Positions 1 through 6,220 of a stretch of 7,425 nt of DNA are shown here, in pieces. Every line of letters begins with the position of its first letter. Position 1 is the first letter of the stretch. The translations under genes and the position numbers were made by a program. The notes beneath the pieces are model-generated. The model was not told where the DNA came from. It saw only the letters and a program-made list of their open reading frames with translations, and did not search any database. Origin of the DNA: Bacillota bacterium. GTDB taxonomy: Bacteria; Bacillota; DTU065. The stretch covers positions 1 through 7,425 of the forward strand of contig DUTE01000440.1 in the NCBI GenBank assembly GCA_012842235.1, in the 5' to 3' direction.

Positions 1-421
1 CAATACTAGGGTTTTTATTATCTAACAGCTCTAACATAAGAGCTGTTGATTCATGTGCACCTGTACCAAAAGCCATACCAGGGTCGAGATCTATAATAAT
101 TTCATCATCTGCTTTTTGGTAGCTTTCCCAACTTGGTACGATAACAAATCTTGCAATCTTATTGGGATGCCAAAACTCCTTCCAAGTCTCAGCCCAATTT
201 TCATCTTTGACCAAATTGCAAAAAAACTCTCTCTCACCCAAAATTTTCTCAACCTTCTTTTTAGATTCTCTTGTATCAGAGAGATAGAATTTATAGGCGC
301 TGTCTTCTTCCCAAACACCCTGAATACCTAAATCAAGGAGATTTAAGAGCAAAATATCTTTTTCATTCCCTGTCCCTTCTTCCTCTTGTTTGAAAGGAAC
401 TGTGATTTCTAACCAATTCAT
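1..421 (-). CDS. prmA: Ribosomal protein L11 methyltransferase PrmA, N-terminal part (runs off window)
   Basis: The first 140 codons are present, starting at the ATG at 421; the frame is open to the window edge. PrmA uses S-adenosylmethionine to methylate ribosomal protein L11 in the cytoplasm. The visible part matches the family: an opening MNWLEITV strand, the DENWAETWKEFW segment (residues 73-84), the VIVPSW block (93-98), and the hallmark DLDPGMAFGTGAHEST (111-126) that leads into the SAM-binding fold. Family members are about 300 residues, so more than half, including the glycine-rich SAM motif I, lies outside. An AAGGAGG site (429-435) sits 7 bases before the ATG and overlaps the dnaJ stop codon, which suggests translational coupling. 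prmA following dnaJ is the usual Bacillota order. Identification is firm; activity cannot be judged from this fragment. Confidence 0.94.
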   Translation of the reverse strand, partial: MNWLEITVPFKQEEEGTGNEKDILLLNLLDLGIQGVWEEDSAYKFYLSDTRESKKKVEKILGEREFFCNLVKDENWAETWKEFWHPNKIARFVIVPSWESYQKADDEIIIDLDPGMAFGTGAHESTALMLELLDNKNPSI

Positions 422-433
422 TGAAAAACCTCC

Positions 434-1552
434 TTAATCTTTCCCTTTAAGCCAATCTTGAAACTTCCTAAAGGGAGACCGAGGATCTGCATCAGGATTT
501 TGAATCTTCAGAAGTTCTCCAAAAAGCTCTCTTTCTCTATTTGAAAGCTTGCTTGGTGTTACAACTTTTACTGTAAGAACAAGATCACCTTTGCCTGCAC
601 CCTTTAGAAAAGGAAGCCCCTTCCCTCTTATTCTTCTTGTTTCCCCTGATTGAATTCCCGAAGGAATTTTGTAAGTCTCGATACCATCTAGAGTGCGAAC
701 TTCTATCTCATCGCCTAGAGCTGCTTGAGCAAAGGTAATTGGTACCTCAAGTAAAAGATCTGCCCCATCACGCTTGAAATATTCATGAGGACGAACACGA
801 ATATTGACAATAAGATCGCCATGAGGTCCACCATACTCTCCTTTGGTGCCTTTACCCCTTGCAATAACCTTATTACCTGTATCTATACCTGCAGGAATAT
901 CTAATTCTATCTCTTCATCTACATAAGTTCTTCCCTCTCCACGACAGTTAGAACAAGGGGTCTTAGCAATACGGCCATCACCCCTACAGTTTGGACATGG
1001 CCTTACTGTAACACTTCTGCCAAAGATGGAACTCACTTCCTGCCTGATTTGACCTGTTCCTCCACAATCAGGACACTGTACTATTGGTGTCCCTGGCTCT
1101 GCACCATTGCCATTACATTTAGGGCAGTCGGTAACTCTTTTGTATTTGATTTTCTTTGAGGTACCAAAAGCAGCTTCTTCAAATGTCAGATCAATTGTAG
1201 TTGAAATATCCGGACCCTTTGTAGGGCTTCTACGCGTTGAGCCACCTGTAAAGCTGCCAAAGATATCAAATAGGTCACTGAAATCACCAAAGAAATCACC
1301 AAAAGGACCAGCTCCACCAGTGGCTCCTTCAAAAGCAGCATGGCCAAATCGGTCGTATTTAGCCCTAGCTTCATCGTCACTTAGAACCTGGTATGCTTCG
1401 TTTATCTCTTTAAATTTTTCTTCGGCCTGTGGATCATCTTTGTTTAGATCAGGATGATATTTCTTTGCTCTTTGCCGAAAGGCTTTTTTAATATCATCTT
1501 TTGATGCATTTTTATCTACACCTAAAATATCATAATAGTCTTTTTTACTCAC
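434..1552 (-). CDS. dnaJ: Chaperone protein DnaJ (Hsp40, type I)
   Basis: A full-length 372-residue type I J-protein, the normal size for the family. It delivers unfolded substrates to DnaK and stimulates DnaK ATP hydrolysis. The J domain (about 1-70) carries the essential HPD at residues 33-35. A Gly/Phe-rich region (about 70-105) contains a DLFDIF segment (93-98). The zinc-binding region has all four CxxCxGxG repeats, at 143-150 (CPKCNGNG), 160-167 (CPDCGGTG), 186-193 (CPNCRGDG) and 200-207 (CSNCRGEG). The C-terminal substrate-binding and dimerisation domains follow. The start is a GTG, supported by GGAGGT at 1561-1566 with an 8-base spacer and by the canonical opening [11 protein letters not shown]. 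It lies 65 bases downstream of dnaK, behind an intrinsic terminator, so it is probably expressed by read-through at a lower level than dnaK. No motif is missing. Confidence 0.98.
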   Translation of the reverse strand: MSKKDYYDILGVDKNASKDDIKKAFRQRAKKYHPDLNKDDPQAEEKFKEINEAYQVLSDDEARAKYDRFGHAAFEGATGGAGPFGDFFGDFSDLFDIFGSFTGGSTRRSPTKGPDISTTIDLTFEEAAFGTSKKIKYKRVTDCPKCNGNGAEPGTPIVQCPDCGGTGQIRQEVSSIFGRSVTVRPCPNCRGDGRIAKTPCSNCRGEGRTYVDEEIELDIPAGIDTGNKVIARGKGTKGEYGGPHGDLIVNIRVRPHEYFKRDGADLLLEVPITFAQAALGDEIEVRTLDGIETYKIPSGIQSGETRRIRGKGLPFLKGAGKGDLVLTVKVVTPSKLSNRERELFGELLKIQNPDADPRSPFRKFQDWLKGKD

Positions 1553-1584
1553 TAGAGAACACCTCCAGCTTGGTGCCTAGACTT

Positions 1585-1610
1585 AAAAAAGGGGCGGCAT
1601 ATACCGCCCC
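1585..1610 (-). terminator. Intrinsic terminator between dnaK and dnaJ (likely partial)
   Basis: Read on the minus strand, a perfect 7-bp GC-only stem (GGGGCGG / CCGCCCC, loop TATATG) is followed directly by TTTTTT and then AAG. It starts 7 bases after the dnaK TGA and lies before the dnaJ ribosome binding site. On the plus strand no T tract follows the stem, so it acts in one direction only. Because dnaJ has no visible promoter of its own, termination must be incomplete. The inferred role is to lower dnaJ and prmA transcription relative to grpE and dnaK. A stem that acts instead as an mRNA 3'-end stabiliser is the main alternative. Confidence 0.85.
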
Positions 1611-1617
1611 AATGTTG

Positions 1618-3408
1618 TCATTCAATATCGATCTGGTCATCACCGTTGTCAGCTTGACCTTCTCCTGTTCCTTGTCCTTGTGCGTACATCTCTGAGCTAA
1701 AGTCATAAAGTACCTTTTCAAGGGCTTCCTTTTTAGCTTTTATATCTTCTATATTATCACTTTCTAGTGCCTCGACAAGAGCTTTTTTTGCATCTTCGAT
1801 CTTTTGTTTTTGATCTTCGGTTATTTTTTCTTGGAAGTCTTCTAGAGTTCTATCTACAGAATATATTAAAGTCTGAGCCTCGTTTTTCAGCTCGATTTCT
1901 TCTTTTCTAGCTTCATCTTCTGCTCTATGAGCCTCAGCCTCTTTAATCATACGTTCGATTTCTGTCTCGGACAAAGATTTCGAACCAGTAACTGTAATCT
2001 TGTTTTCTTTGCCAGTAGCTTTGTCTTTTGCTGAGACATTAACAATGCCATTTACATCAATATCAAAGGTAACCTCGATCTGGGGTACTCCTCTTGGAGC
2101 AGGTGGAATTCCCTCTAAGTTAAAGCTCCCTAAACTAATGTTATCTTTTGCCATGGGTCGTTCGCCCTGCAAAACATTGATTGTAACAGCTGTCTGGTTA
2201 TTAGCAGCAGTTGTAAATATCTGTGATTTACTTGTAGGAATAGTAGTATTCCTTTCAATCATTTTAGTAAAGATGCCACCTTCTGTTTCAATACCTAAAG
2301 ACAGAGGTGTAACATCTAATAAAACGATATCTTGAACCTCTCCACCTAAAACACCAGCTTGGATAGCTGCACCTACTGCTACACACTCATCTGGGTTTAT
2401 GCCCTTATGGGGTTCTTTGCCAATATATTTCTTAATTGCCTCTTGGACAGCAGGTATCCTTGTAGAACCACCGACTAATATAACCTTATCTATATCTTGA
2501 GGCTTTAAGCCTGCATCACTTAGAGCTGTTTTTGTTGGTTGAAGAGTAGCTTCAACTAAATCTTTTGTCAGATCCTCAAACTTTGCTCTAGTAAGAGAAA
2601 ATTCCATATGTTTAGGCCCATCTTGGGTAAGTGTAATATAGGGAAGGTTAATAGTTGTTGAGAGAACATTTGATAGTTCTTTCTTAGCATTTTCTGCAGC
2701 TTCTCTTAGCCTTTGCATCGCTTGGTTATCGTTTTGGAGATCGATGCCTTCAGCCTTTTTGAATTCACTTACTAAATAATCAACAATACGATTATCAAAA
2801 TCGTCGCCACCAAGTTTTGTATTACCGTTAGTAGCTTTTACTTCGAATACACCATCACCAATTTCTAAGATGGAAACATCAAAAGTGCCTCCGCCTAGAT
2901 CGAAAACAAGAATTGTTTCGTTATGATCGACTTTATCTAAACCATAGGCCATAGCCGCGGCTGTTGGTTCGTTAATGATTCTTAAAACCTCTAGGCCAGC
3001 TATGCGGCCAGCATCTTTTGTGGCCTGTCTTTGAGCATCCTTAAAATAGGCAGGAACAGTTATAACTGCTTGTGTAACTGTCTCGCCAAGATATTGCTCA
3101 GCATCATCTTTTAGTTTCATCAAAACAAATGCAGATATCTCTTGTGGAGTATAGCTCTTTGTATCAACTTCAACTTTATAGTTACTACCCATCTCTCTTT
3201 TTATAGATGCAATAGTACGATTTGGATTAAGAACTGCTTGGCGTTTTGCCAGCTCACCTACGAGTTTTTCGCCATCTTCCTTAAATGCCACAACTGAAGG
3301 TGTTGTACGTCCTCCTTCAGCATTAGGTATAACAATTGGTTCTCCACCTTCCATAACGGCAACTACAGAGTTTGTGGTACCTAAATCAATACCTATAATT
3401 TTACCCAT
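1618..3408 (-). CDS. dnaK: Molecular chaperone DnaK (Hsp70)
   Basis: A complete 596-residue Hsp70, within the usual range for Bacillota. It binds and releases exposed hydrophobic peptides in an ATP-driven cycle, stimulated by DnaJ and reset by GrpE. All three Hsp70 signatures are seen: IDLGTTNS (7-14), [14 protein letters not shown] (168-181) and [14 protein letters not shown] (309-322). The interdomain linker [13 protein letters not shown] is at 362-374, the beta substrate-binding domain runs to about 475, and a charged helical lid to about 575. Between [12 protein letters not shown] and SYTPQEIS the protein lacks the insertion found in Gram-negative DnaK. The Gly/Asp-rich tail ends in DDQIDIE rather than a common EEV-like ending. 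The ATG has AGGAGGT (3416-3422) 7 bases upstream, overlapping the grpE stop codon, so dnaK translation is probably coupled to grpE. Confidence 0.99.
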   Translation of the reverse strand: MGKIIGIDLGTTNSVVAVMEGGEPIVIPNAEGGRTTPSVVAFKEDGEKLVGELAKRQAVLNPNRTIASIKREMGSNYKVEVDTKSYTPQEISAFVLMKLKDDAEQYLGETVTQAVITVPAYFKDAQRQATKDAGRIAGLEVLRIINEPTAAAMAYGLDKVDHNETILVFDLGGGTFDVSILEIGDGVFEVKATNGNTKLGGDDFDNRIVDYLVSEFKKAEGIDLQNDNQAMQRLREAAENAKKELSNVLSTTINLPYITLTQDGPKHMEFSLTRAKFEDLTKDLVEATLQPTKTALSDAGLKPQDIDKVILVGGSTRIPAVQEAIKKYIGKEPHKGINPDECVAVGAAIQAGVLGGEVQDIVLLDVTPLSLGIETEGGIFTKMIERNTTIPTSKSQIFTTAANNQTAVTINVLQGERPMAKDNISLGSFNLEGIPPAPRGVPQIEVTFDIDVNGIVNVSAKDKATGKENKITVTGSKSLSETEIERMIKEAEAHRAEDEARKEEIELKNEAQTLIYSVDRTLEDFQEKITEDQKQKIEDAKKALVEALESDNIEDIKAKKEALEKVLYDFSSEMYAQGQGTGEGQADNGDDQIDIE

Positions 3409-3415
3409 AATACCT

Positions 3416-3422
3416 ACCTCCT
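3416..3422 (-). promoter_or_regulatory. dnaK ribosome binding site fused to the grpE stop codon
   Basis: On the minus strand the grpE stop TAG runs into AGGAGGT, followed by 7 bases and the dnaK ATG. The site is near-perfect for 16S pairing. A ribosome terminating on grpE sits on the dnaK Shine-Dalgarno sequence, which favours immediate reinitiation or coupling. Confidence 0.9.
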
Positions 3423-3951
3423 ACTTGGCAACTCTTACCATACTTGGTCTAATAACTATTCCATTAAAACAGTAACCTTTGCGAAAATCTTCTACAACAG
3501 TACCTGATTCATATTCTTCTGTATCAACCTGATCTATAGCCTGGTGATAATTAGGGTCAAACGACTGGCCTATTGCTTCTATAGATTCTAGACCCTCTTT
3601 TTGAAGAATATCCATAAGCTGTTTGAAGATTTGCACCGCGCCAAGATCGCCCATCTCTTCTGCCTTATCAAGACTATCTAAGACTGGCAATATCTTGCAG
3701 ACAAGTTCCATATTGGCATTTTGATAGATCTCTTCTTTTTCTTTCTCAACGCGACGCTTGTAGTTAGAAAAATCAGCCTGAAGTCGTAGGTAGCGATTTA
3801 ATGCTTCATCAAGTTGCACCTTGAGATCATTTATTTCTTCTTCTAAAACTACCTCTTCATTTTCTGGCTTAGCCGGGTCGTCTTCGATTGTTTCAGTATC
3901 AATACATGCTTCTTCATCTGTAACAACCTTTTTTGTGAGATCATCGCTCAC
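3421..3951 (-). CDS. grpE: Nucleotide exchange factor GrpE
   Basis: GrpE is a homodimer that opens the DnaK nucleotide cleft to release ADP. With the GTG start at 3951 the protein has 176 residues. It has an acidic, disordered N-terminal tail (about 1-36), a long coiled-coil helix containing LNRYLRLQADFSNYKRRVEKE (51-71), a short helical segment, and the C-terminal beta domain. That domain carries the family signature FDPNYHQAIDQV (131-142), the EYESGTVVEDFRKGY stretch (146-160) and VIRPSMVRVAK at the end. The signature has HQA where many GrpE proteins have HEA. The frame also allows a TTG at 3957, but the AGGAGG lies only 2 bases from it and 8 bases from the GTG, so I chose the GTG. It begins 30 bases after hrcA and ends 12 bases before dnaK, between its regulator and its partner. 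Confidence 0.97.
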   Translation of the reverse strand: MSDDLTKKVVTDEEACIDTETIEDDPAKPENEEVVLEEEINDLKVQLDEALNRYLRLQADFSNYKRRVEKEKEEIYQNANMELVCKILPVLDSLDKAEEMGDLGAVQIFKQLMDILQKEGLESIEAIGQSFDPNYHQAIDQVDTEEYESGTVVEDFRKGYCFNGIVIRPSMVRVAK

Positions 3952-3959
3952 CGGCAAAA

Positions 3960-3967
3960 CCTCCTTT
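3960..3967 (-). promoter_or_regulatory. grpE ribosome binding site (decides the start)
   Basis: AAAGGAGG on the minus strand is a strong Shine-Dalgarno sequence. It lies 8 bases before the GTG at 3951, which is ideal, but 2 bases before the TTG at 3957, which is too close. It therefore selects the GTG as the start of grpE. Confidence 0.88.
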
Positions 3968-3981
3968 GAGTAAAATAACGT

Positions 3982-5013
3982 CTAAAACGATTCTAAAACT
4001 TCGCTAAGAACAAAAGATATCTCTTCTACTAGTCTTATCACTCTACCATAGGACATTCTTGTTGGCCCTAAAACACCAATCGTGCCAACTGAATGGCCGC
4101 CGCGATAATATGTTGCAGTAACTAAACTCATTTCTTTTAATTCAGGACGGAGATTTTCTTCACCTATCGAAACTTGTACCCCTGAACTACTTGAAAAATC
4201 CAAAAGAATATTTGCTAAAGATTGACGGTTTTCTATCATACTAAGAACAAGTTTAGTCTTATCAATATCTTGAAATTCTGGCTGGTCAAGAATGTGTATT
4301 ACTCCATCACAGATCAACATCTCATCATCTGTGTCGGCTAGACTTTCATCGATCAACTCTAAAAGAGCCTCAAGAAGATCTCTTGTCATTGGCGAGCTAT
4401 CTCTAATTTCAGCCAATATTGTACGACTGAGATCCTCTACCTTCAATCCTCTTAGTTTTTTGTTGAGATGAGCTGATATTCTCTCTAACTCACCTGGTAA
4501 AAAAGGCTTTTCAGTAACAAATATCTTGTTTTCGACAATACCTGGATCCACAACTAAAATAGCTAAGACATTGTAAGGATCTAAGGAGACTAACTGTAAA
4601 TGCCTAAAGGTAGAATTTTGATGTTCAGGGATAACCGCCACCGAGATATAGTCTGTCAGTTCAGCTAGGAGCTTGGTAGACCGCCTAACTAGCTTTTCCA
4701 TAGCCTCTTTTTGATGGCTAAAAAGCTGATTAATTTTCTTTGTCTCATCTTGTGTAGGTATTCCTGGATCTACTAGAACATCTACATAATAACGGTAACC
4801 TTTGTCAGATGGAATCCTACCGGCAGATGTATGAGGCTGATAAAGGTAACCACTTTCCTCAAGATCTGCCATTTCGTTTCTAATTGTTGCTGAAGATATA
4901 CCAAGCTTATACCTGCGAGCGATAGTTCTAGAACCAACAGGTTCAGCTGTATCTATATAATCATCGGTGACAGCTCTTAAAATATGCTTTTTCCTTTCGT
5001 TAAGATTACTCAT
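3982..5013 (-). CDS. hrcA: Heat-inducible transcription repressor HrcA
   Basis: HrcA binds the CIRCE operator as a dimer and represses the dnaK (and usually groE) operons. Its activity depends on the GroE chaperonin, so stress relieves repression. From the ATG at 5013 it is 343 residues, the normal size. The N-terminal winged helix-turn-helix (about 8-78) contains EPVGSRTIARRY (24-35), SSATIRNEMADLEESGYL (40-57) and HTSAGRIPSDKGYRYYVD (61-78). A central GAF-like region and insert follow. The C-terminal family block includes GVLGPTRMSYGRVIRLVEEIS (313-333). The frame extends upstream to a GTG at 5043, but that codon lies inside the CIRCE and the extra 10 residues do not resemble HrcA, while MSNLNERKKHILRAV is a typical beginning. 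Its CIRCE lies just upstream, so it represses its own operon. Its ribosome binding site looks weaker than those of its neighbours. Confidence 0.97.
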   Translation of the reverse strand: MSNLNERKKHILRAVTDDYIDTAEPVGSRTIARRYKLGISSATIRNEMADLEESGYLYQPHTSAGRIPSDKGYRYYVDVLVDPGIPTQDETKKINQLFSHQKEAMEKLVRRSTKLLAELTDYISVAVIPEHQNSTFRHLQLVSLDPYNVLAILVVDPGIVENKIFVTEKPFLPGELERISAHLNKKLRGLKVEDLSRTILAEIRDSSPMTRDLLEALLELIDESLADTDDEMLICDGVIHILDQPEFQDIDKTKLVLSMIENRQSLANILLDFSSSSGVQVSIGEENLRPELKEMSLVTATYYRGGHSVGTIGVLGPTRMSYGRVIRLVEEISFVLSEVLESF

Positions 5014-5020
5014 AATAGCT

Positions 5021-5030
5021 ATCACCCTTT
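5021..5030 (-). promoter_or_regulatory. hrcA ribosome binding site (weak, non-standard)
   Basis: AAAGGGTGAT on the minus strand ends 7 bases before the ATG at 5013. The GGTGAT part can pair with the 16S 3' end, but the GGAGG core present before grpE, dnaK, dnaJ and prmA is absent. This supports the ATG start and suggests modest repressor synthesis compared with the chaperones. Confidence 0.6.
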
Positions 5031-5036
5031 TTGATT

Positions 5037-5063
5037 TTAGCACTCACTTCGACTGAGTGCTAA
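5037..5063 (-). promoter_or_regulatory. CIRCE operator (HrcA binding site)
   Basis: A perfect inverted repeat, TTAGCACTC, 9 bases, GAGTGCTAA, is identical to the CIRCE consensus in both arms and in spacer length. It lies a few bases downstream of the predicted transcription start of the hrcA operon. HrcA bound here should block transcription, and the same repeat is present in the 5' untranslated mRNA as a hairpin. Being next to hrcA itself, it makes the circuit autoregulatory. Confidence 0.98.
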
Positions 5064-5077
5064 CACTTTCATAGTTA

Positions 5078-5106
5078 AAGATACCACTAGCCTAAATCAT
5101 TGTCAA
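5078..5106 (-). promoter_or_regulatory. Sigma-A-type promoter of the hrcA-grpE-dnaK-dnaJ-prmA operon
   Basis: On the minus strand a consensus -35 box TTGACA (5101-5106) is separated by exactly 17 bases from a -10 box TATCTT (5078-5083, 4 of 6 matches). TGG directly precedes the -10 box, forming an extended -10 (TGn) element that may compensate for its weakness. The predicted start is near 5071, which leaves an untranslated leader of about 58 bases containing the whole CIRCE. A vegetative promoter under CIRCE repression is the standard arrangement for HrcA-controlled operons. Confidence 0.88.
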
Positions 5107-5128
5107 GAACAACAAGTCAGGAGTGGTT

Positions 5129-6220
5129 TTAAAAAAAACAACTAATCACAGAATTCATTAAGGGAAGGCCTTTTCTACTTAGTTTAAAACGATTATCTTC
5201 TTTTTCTAAAAGGCCATTTTCCATAAGTAACCCTACTTCTTTAGGGTATAGTTCATTGAGTGTGTTGCCAAAGAGATTCTCAGGCCCAACCCCTTCTTTA
5301 AGTCTAAGACCAAGCATAATATTTTCTTTAAGCAGTATCTCTTCGGTGAGAACTTCGTCGACTTCTCGAACACTCAGATCTTTCTTCATTTTAGCGATAT
5401 AAGCTTCAATTGAGCTTATGTTGTGGTAGCGCATCCTATCAATTCTAGATACTGCAGATGCCCCAAGGCCTAAATACTCTAAGTTGTGCCAATATAAGAG
5501 ATTGTGCTTGCTTACTTTATCATCTTTGGCAAAGTTTGAAATCTCATAATGTCTAAACCCATAGTTTTCTAAAAGATCGATCCCTAGATAGTACATCTTT
5601 ACATATTCTTCATCGTCTAGAAAAGATACCTCACTATTATAGAGCTCTGTTCCCTTCTCTATTTGAAGCCCATAATAAGAGATATGATCTACAGGTAAGT
5701 TAACAGCTTCTTTAAGCATATTCTCTACCTCTTGAAGATTAGTATGAGGGTAGCCATATATTAGATCGATACTAATATTGTTAAAACCTACCTCTTTTGC
5801 CCAAAGTACTGTCTCAATTGCATCTTTTTTGTTGTGTACTCTGCCCATAGCTTTAAGTGTTTCATCGTTAAAACTTTGAACACCAATACTTAAACGATCG
5901 ATTCCTACTGCAAGTAATGTTTGAAGATAGTCTTTATCCACTGTTTTAGGATTTACCTCTACCGTGGACTCAATAAAAGGTCCATAGGCATCATTTAAGT
6001 TTTCGACAAGCATTGCCAGCAAAGAAGGCGGTACCACCGAGGGAGTACCGCCACCAATAAACAAAGTATATCCCTCAACCTTAAAACGTTTGATCTCTTG
6101 TTTTAAGGCTTGTAGATAGGCCTCTATCTCTAGAGGCCTAAAAGGGCGAGAATAAAAATCACAATAAGCACATTTTTTCAGACAAAAAGGGATGTGAACA
6201 TAAACCCCTACCTTAGGCAT
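5129..6220 (-). CDS. hemW: Radical SAM family heme chaperone HemW (HemN-like)
   Basis: A 363-residue radical-SAM protein of the HemW type, which binds heme and is thought to hand it to target proteins; such genes are often mislabelled as coproporphyrinogen III dehydrogenase HemN. The opening [10 protein letters not shown] leads to the CxxxCxxC iron-sulfur motif at C13, C17 and C20, followed by DFYS. The SAM-binding GGGTPS is at 56-61, SIGVQSF at 111-117, and DLIYGYP at 152-158. HNLLYW (239-244) is the HNxxYW motif typical of HemW, followed by the GLGASAVS block (251-258). A helical C-terminal domain follows. I chose the ATG at 6220, which has GAAGG 9 bases upstream; a TTG at 6229 abuts that site directly. 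The start overlaps the lepA stop by 8 bases, implying one transcript and translational coupling. The last codons run through eight T. HemW rather than HemN is likely but not proven. Confidence 0.93.
   Translation of the reverse strand: MPKVGVYVHIPFCLKKCAYCDFYSRPFRPLEIEAYLQALKQEIKRFKVEGYTLFIGGGTPSVVPPSLLAMLVENLNDAYGPFIESTVEVNPKTVDKDYLQTLLAVGIDRLSIGVQSFNDETLKAMGRVHNKKDAIETVLWAKEVGFNNISIDLIYGYPHTNLQEVENMLKEAVNLPVDHISYYGLQIEKGTELYNSEVSFLDDEEYVKMYYLGIDLLENYGFRHYEISNFAKDDKVSKHNLLYWHNLEYLGLGASAVSRIDRMRYHNISSIEAYIAKMKKDLSVREVDEVLTEEILLKENIMLGLRLKEGVGPENLFGNTLNELYPKEVGLLMENGLLEKEDNRFKLSRKGLPLMNSVISCFF
6117..6140 (-). repeat. Perfect 10-bp inverted repeat within hemW
   Basis: Arms TAGGCCTCTA and TAGAGGCCTA flank four bases. 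In the mRNA sense the loop is GAGA, a GNRA tetraloop. The repeat spans HemW codons 27-35, just after the iron-sulfur cysteines. No T tract follows on either strand, so it is not a terminator. A function is not established. Confidence 0.7.

Noticed and set aside
53..331. Open frame of 92 codons on the plus strand opposite prmA
   Set aside because: It is antisense to a clear PrmA reading frame, lacks a recognisable domain and has no convincing ribosome binding site.
1107..1457. Open frame of 116 codons on the plus strand opposite dnaJ
   Set aside because: It mirrors the zinc-finger and Gly/Phe-rich codons of dnaJ; its composition reflects the complementary strand and it resembles no family.
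1501..1695. Plus-strand frame across the dnaK-dnaJ spacer
   Set aside because: It runs through the terminator hairpin and the ends of two firm genes, and encodes no recognisable sequence.
2000..2335. Open frame of 111 codons on the plus strand opposite dnaK
   Set aside because: Long antisense frames opposite dnaK are a known artefact of its codon use; no supporting signal was seen.
5127..5165. T-rich end of hemW (eight T before the stop) as an intrinsic terminator
   Set aside because: Only a weak AT stem with a wobble pair can be drawn before the T tract, with no GC-rich stem. I do not call a terminator.
5129..6220. Calling the radical-SAM gene hemN (coproporphyrinogen III dehydrogenase)
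   Set aside because: The length near 360, the HNxxYW motif and the lepA-hrcA context fit HemW better than true HemN, which is longer.
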